Below are positions 59,689-64,000 of a stretch of 64,000 nt of DNA, piece by piece; positions within the stretch are counted from its first letter, which is position 1, and each line of letters begins with the position of its first letter. The stretch covers positions 1-64,000 of the forward strand of contig JAYMGJ010000137.1 in assembly GCA_037178675.1 (NCBI GenBank), in the 5' to 3' direction. Both the position numbers and the translations under genes were made by a program. The notes beneath the pieces were generated by a model, which had not been told where the DNA came from, searched no databases, and worked only from the letters and a program-made list of their open reading frames with translations. This stretch comes from Scleroderma bovista. Lineage: Eukaryota; Basidiomycota; Agaricomycetes; Boletales; Sclerodermataceae.

Positions 59689-60435
59689 TGTTACCCCTAT
59701 CAATACCTAATGCCGCCATCCACGGCAATTATATATACTCTTGCTATTTATGTATATCGGTAACATCGAAGAATTACTCCAGAGGTAAATCTTGCATTTG
59801 CCGGCGAGAGATTGGGATAGTATGTACATAGTGCCAATAGTGTGCTGTGTCGATAGTGTGATGTGCCAATAATATGTTGTGCTGATATTATGTTGCGCCG
59901 ATCCTATGTTGTGCCGATATTATGTTGCGCCGATCCTATGTTGTGCCAATCCTATGTTGTGCCAATGTTATGTTGTGCTGCTCCTATGTTGTGCCGACGT
60001 TATGTTGTGCCGATCCTATGTTGTGCCGATCCTATGTTGTGCCGATCCTATGTTGTGCCGATCCTATGTTGTGCCGATCCTATGTTGTGCCGTGCCGATA
60101 GTGTCTTGTGCCAATGGTTTGCAAGTGCCAATGTTATGCTGATGGTGTGTTCCAGCGGTGTGGATGTAATGCTGCTGGTGGTTGTGCCGATTGTATGCCA
60201 TATGTATGTGCCGATGCAGTGCCGAGTGGATGTTCGCCCTTGTATGTTCTGCTGATTATGTTGTGCCAACAGTGGATTAAAGTATGTTGCTCCTTCCAAT
60301 ACTTGATGCCGCCATACACGGCAATTTTAGTTACATCTGCAGGACATATCTAGCCTCCTCTTGGTATTCATGTATATCAGTGATGTTGAAAAATTACTCC
60401 ACAGGTAAATCTTGCATGTGCCGGCGACATATTGG
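59689..60435. repeat. Diverged direct duplication flanking the minisatellite
   Basis: About 59,689-59,815 and 60,281-60,430 share tgccgccat-cacggcaatt, atgtatatc, gaa-aattactcca, aggtaaatcttgcat and tgccggcga in the same order and orientation; the second copy has a ~35 bp insertion. The minisatellite lies between them. Confidence 0.75.
59861..60100. repeat. 16 bp minisatellite, right side of the KDZ locus
   Basis: About 14 tandem copies of gccgatcctatgttgt with variants; several units read gccaat where others read gccgat, as expected from CpG decay. Related to the 43,520 minisatellite (12 of 16 positions). Confidence 0.9.
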
Positions 60436-60618
60436 CAATGTGTTCATGGCTGTGGTTGAGACCATTACTGGCATGTCTCTGACAGAGTTCGCAGGCTGCA
60501 TCAATGATTCACAAGGACAACTCTACATCCATAAATATACTTTACAATGCAATGTATATGGTATACATGGAATAGGAATCAGAAATTGTACAAAAGATGT
60601 AGGTATGATAAAAGAAAA

Positions 60619-62565
60619 TTAGTCCGTTTGCATTTGCACACCAGCATCGTGCCTGCCATCGGCATCGGAACTCCCAATCTCCATATCGGATGCCGGCGTC
60701 CCAACATCTCCATCTTCCGGCGGGCTGACCTCGATTGCCGGAATATTGCCGGTCTCCATTGTTGCGGGCACTTCATCACAAATCGCTGTGTCAACAACAC
60801 AATGTTGTGATCAGTAGCACATAGCTTGGTAATTGACAGACTTACCGTTTGGTGGGGCCCAGTCGTAGCTATCACCGGTTGGCTTGCTGGCACCCCTTTC
60901 ATTGACCAAGCCTGGAGTTGCCACCTCAAGACTTGAGGCATTGTGGGTGCCGGTCGGCTCGTTCGAGCCATGCCGGGATGGATTGCCGGATGACGCCATT
61001 TCTTCCAGCATAGTGGTAGGTGCTAGTGCCAATGGGCTTGGCGGACTGGGGTGAGCGCACTGCGAGACCTCGGCACATGTTGAGTCAGATGCCGGCTCTG
61101 TCAGTGCGAATGCCAGCTGCGATGCCGGACGTTGAAGGTGGGATGGTGTTGGGAACATCTGTTCCCACATTGCTTCAACCACCTGCAGTAAGCTGGCGAC
61201 TTCTCCGAGCGCGACGGCCAACCTGTCATTTGCTTCATCCACCTTTCATTCCATTTCAGCCTGCTTTTCCCTCAAATGGACAACCTCCTCCTCGAGATCT
61301 TGTACATTGGAGGTATTTGTACTGTCTCCCAGTGTTGTGGGAGGGTTCGTGCCACTGCCGGCGGCTGTTGACGATGGACTTGCCGTCCTCAATGTCTTCC
61401 CTAGCCATGCTGGAGTATTGATCAGTACCCCATCAAAAACTGCATGGAATATCGATAGAAATGATATTAAATGGTTTGAATAATGAATGACTTACCTTGT
61501 TTCCTGGGCGGATTGGCCGCCGCTGGTGCCGGGGTCTGACGTTGCCTTTTGAACGCTGTGATCTTCCTCGATTGAGCATTGAGGGCGCAGATGGTGAGCG
61601 CTGATGTGGTGCCGGTTTCCTCGGTGCTTGTGAGTGCAACCTTGACCTTGCTCTGACTGCCGTCATCATGCTGCATGCAATCTTGCTGCAACAGCATTGC
61701 CAGCAAGCACGGCCTGGGTTCGCTGCGCACCGTCGATCCTGCTGTACGCACTTGATGCACCGATCCTTGTCATCCACCCACTCATAGCCTGCGTCTGGTG
61801 TCTGCATGTTGCGAATGTTTGGCCTTGGTCACTTTGGCCGTGGTTGCGATGAGCCTTCTTCATCGTCACCGTCGCTGTTGATCGTTGTGACCGATTGGGC
61901 ATGCTTCCTCAGCTTGCGACTGCGACTGCGGCCCCTAGGCACTTCATCATCCTCGATGGCACCGCTTCCTTCTGGCACTGCTTGTGAGTCCTCAGTTTCG
62001 CTGGGCTCACCTACTTGGCCACAACTGCCTTGCACCTCCGTCTCCTTTACCCCCGATGGTCCTGCCACTGCATTGTTCCCCGACGGCTCTACTGCTCTCC
62101 TCTTTCCCTTGTCCACCTTCTTCTGCGGCTTGCCTAGTTGGAACCAGGGATGGTCCCGGATATTGTGGTCGGTGGTGTTAATGATGTCCGGGAAGTGAGG
62201 CCACTTCCCTGTCGACAGGATCACCTCTGGTGCCTCCATAAACTGGTCAGCAGCAACAATGATAGTCGGTATAATGAATCCTGCAGGTAAGTCCTGCAGG
62301 ACATTCTTGACCCGATGCTATCATATCCTAATCAGTGAGTTGATTGATTGCAGATAAAATTTCCACGCACCACCTGGGCCCAGATAGTTGACACTGCTTC
62401 CGACCATACACCCTTCTCCCGTGTGCTTCTCAAGCCATCAATCCGGCCTTGAATTATTTCAGTGGCCTGGGCGACAACTTCTTCTGCAGTGAGGGACGTA
62501 GCCGTTGACACGTCCTCTTGAATGGATGAGGCGGAGACGAACTGAGAACCTTCTGAAGTTGCCAT
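60619..62565 (-). CDS. Gene Z2: Zn2Cys6-like cluster protein, homologue of Z1, degenerate
   Basis: ATG at 62,563-62,565 (MATSEGSQFVSASS). Exon 1 ends TIWAQV at the same position as Z1. The next exon begins HRVKNVLQDLPAGFIIP after a tatgatag acceptor, like NRVREVVGNLPRGFNIP in Z1. The cysteine array (about 61,670-61,770) has the same spacing, C-X2-C-X6-C-X7-C-X2-C-X6-C. FDGVLINTPAWL, a coiled-coil-like segment and an acidic tail ending HDAGVQMQTD follow. Two in-frame TGA codons (61,829-61,831 and 61,246-61,248) break it, and the phase of the intron before FDGVLI suggests a further 1 nt frameshift. Function as a DNA-binding protein is inferred from the cysteine pattern. Orientation relative to Y is reversed compared with Z1. 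Confidence 0.68.
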
Positions 62566-63282
62566 ATAGACTGTAAGGATGTGGAAATGGTAAAGCAGTG
62601 GTTGAGGAGAGGAAGAACTGGGTCCAATTGCCATGCGGCCTGGAGGATGTTCAACGTATTATATAAGCATTTCACACCACAACATGTTTGCATTGTGGTC
62701 GCACACCAAAGTGGACTAAATCAAATATAGGTTAATAATTCAGCCACAAGTCCGACCAATCATTGTCCTGACAATTCAGCTAATGAACCACACTGCCGCA
62801 TTTCATATTGCATGGTGGCCGCATTTCTATTGCTTGTGATTGGCTGTCACAGTGCATTGTCCCATCACAATAACAAGGGATCTCAGATCGGCATTATGAT
62901 TGGGCTTTGCAGTCGCCTTATTTTGGAGTTTGTCTATCCGTGGCATGTGATCTGACATGCTTGTGTTTAACAAGGAGCCTCAGTTATAGAAAGTGATTTC
63001 AAAGTGAGCAGCCTGCCAGCGCCGGCTCATCTAGCACTGCCATCTCTCGGGGAACAATCAATGCGGCATGTATTAACACAGCTGCAGCTTGAGAAAGGCA
63101 TCAAGGCCGCATCTTGGTCATTGTGGTATGGCCATCATTAATTTACTATCACTTACACCATTGTTGGCACCCCCACCCATTCGGCACTTTGGTTTTTTAC
63201 CACCCACCGCTCAACTACACACAAAATTGACTAGTACAAAATTTGTTTTATACCACTCGGTTAAAAGACAACAAAGTGTTTG
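62566..63282. other. Upstream region of Z2 and probable right flank of the KDZ element
   Basis: No gene is supported. Includes the Z2 promoter (TATA-like tattatataag at 62,659) and scattered gccgcat motifs. A terminal inverted repeat was not recognised. Confidence 0.35.
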
Positions 63283-63883
63283 TGTCAAGTCCGGGTCTAC
63301 TCCGGTAGGAAGTCCGGTCAAGTCCGGATGAAAACAGACGAGGGCAGAGGTCAGAGGTTTGGGCAGAGGTTAGCCCGGGCCGGAGTTGCGACCGATTGGA
63401 TTCAACGACAAGGACAACGAGCGTTGATCCCTTGCGTAGGTTCCGGTCAGGTGGAGATGGAGACGGAGACAGACAAGGGGACAGGAGTAGTAACTTAGAT
63501 GATTTCAGACTGAGGTATACAAGGTAAACTAGAGGGTACTTATACTAAGTAGAAACTAGGGTCGAGTACATACGGTGACAAGTAAACAACCTAATAGCAG
63601 ACAAGGGACGACCGGAGTTAGGACTAGGTCAGGTCCGGTGAAAATAAAGTCAGGACCGGGTAAAATAAATCAGGTCCGGTGAAAAAGCTACAAGGTATAG
63701 GATATATCGAGTTCACGGAGAACTCACGTCAAGGCAGGGTAGACGGCGAGGTGAAGTAAGAGCGAATGGAGTATAGACCAAGGGTCATAGTTAGCGGAGG
63801 CATATCTGCGCGAGCGTGACCGGAGTAAGTGTTGAGCAACCGGAGTGACCGGATAAGACCCGGAGTTGGGCATGGTCGTAACA
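63283..63883 (-). repeat. 3' LTR of a minus-strand Ty3 element leaving the right edge
   Basis: Starts TGTCAAGTCC and ends GGTCGTAACA on the plus strand (601 bp). The next bases, read on the minus strand, form a purine tract (ctaaaagggggatac) immediately before the LTR start, so the internal region lies to the right, beyond 64,000. Shares a block with the solo LTR at 49,769-51,078. Confidence 0.72.
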
Positions 63884-64000
63884 GTATCCCCCTTTTAGGG
63901 GCCGAACCCATGAGGCCCCAATGAGGCTGTCGTGTGGTCGCCTAGAACAATGCGGAGTCCGGAGTGATTGTCTGAGTATGAAATTTGGATCTATAAAGAT
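63884..64000 (-). mobile_element. 3' end of the internal region of the right-edge Ty3 element
   Basis: 117 bp containing the polypurine tract (63,884-63,900) and adjacent non-coding sequence. No coding part is visible before the window ends. Confidence 0.5.

Noticed and set aside
59863..60255. Cys-rich 130-codon frame with repeated 'MLC-ADP' peptides
   Set aside because: It is the translation of a 16 bp tandem repeat, readable in several frames because the period is not a multiple of three.

Overview
This is a 64 kb window of nuclear DNA from a filamentous fungus, most likely an Agaricomycete (Basidiomycota). The host genes are cut by many 45-60 nt introns with near-perfect fungal splice signals. 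The mobile DNA (KDZ transposase, fungal TET/JBP-type oxygenase, Ty3 and copia elements) is also typical of Agaricomycetes. I cannot name the genus from sequence alone. No tRNA, rRNA or CRISPR was seen.

Layout. (1) 1-1151: start of a minus-strand Ty3 element (gag start plus 5' LTR), running off the left edge. (2) 1.6-8.6 kb: three genes called here X1, Y1 and Z1. (3) 9.1-10.3 kb: copia-like Gag-only remnant. (4) 10,426-18,058: a near-perfect palindrome with 3.75 kb arms and a 96 bp centre, built from two tandem-repeat families. (5) 18.05-23.9 kb: two inverted copies of a P-loop ATPase gene; the first is beheaded at the palindrome edge. (6) 24.1-36.0 kb: the only host-like block, holding a small unknown gene, a Zn2Cys6 regulator, a proline-rich conserved protein, PEX3 and a Dal5-type transporter. 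(7) 36.5-43.1 kb: Ty3 element with an unusual protein architecture and two in-frame TGA codons. (8) 43.5-62.6 kb: a KDZ-transposon locus with gene W, a TET/JBP-like dioxygenase, the KDZ transposase, and second copies of X, Y and Z (X2, Y2, Z2). It is interrupted by a smaller palindrome and a solo LTR with its target duplication. (9) 63,283-64,000: 3' LTR and polypurine tract of another minus-strand Ty3 element.

The main result is that X, Y and Z occur twice as a cluster: once beside a KDZ transposase and a TET/JBP gene, once without them. Known biology links fungal TET/JBP genes to KDZ transposons. The inference here is that W, X, Y and Z are further accessory genes of such elements. Z carries a Zn2Cys6-like cluster, Y carries W-x-P-P repeats and X has a basic tail. 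Each copy carries its own dispersed CpG-containing motif: CCGCGGTCA around X1-Z1, and TGCCG(G) plus two related 16 bp minisatellites around the KDZ copy. The KDZ copy and the Ty3 element show repeated nonsense codons that fit C-to-T change (mostly CGA to TGA), as expected for methylated, silenced DNA; the TET/JBP-like frame stays open.
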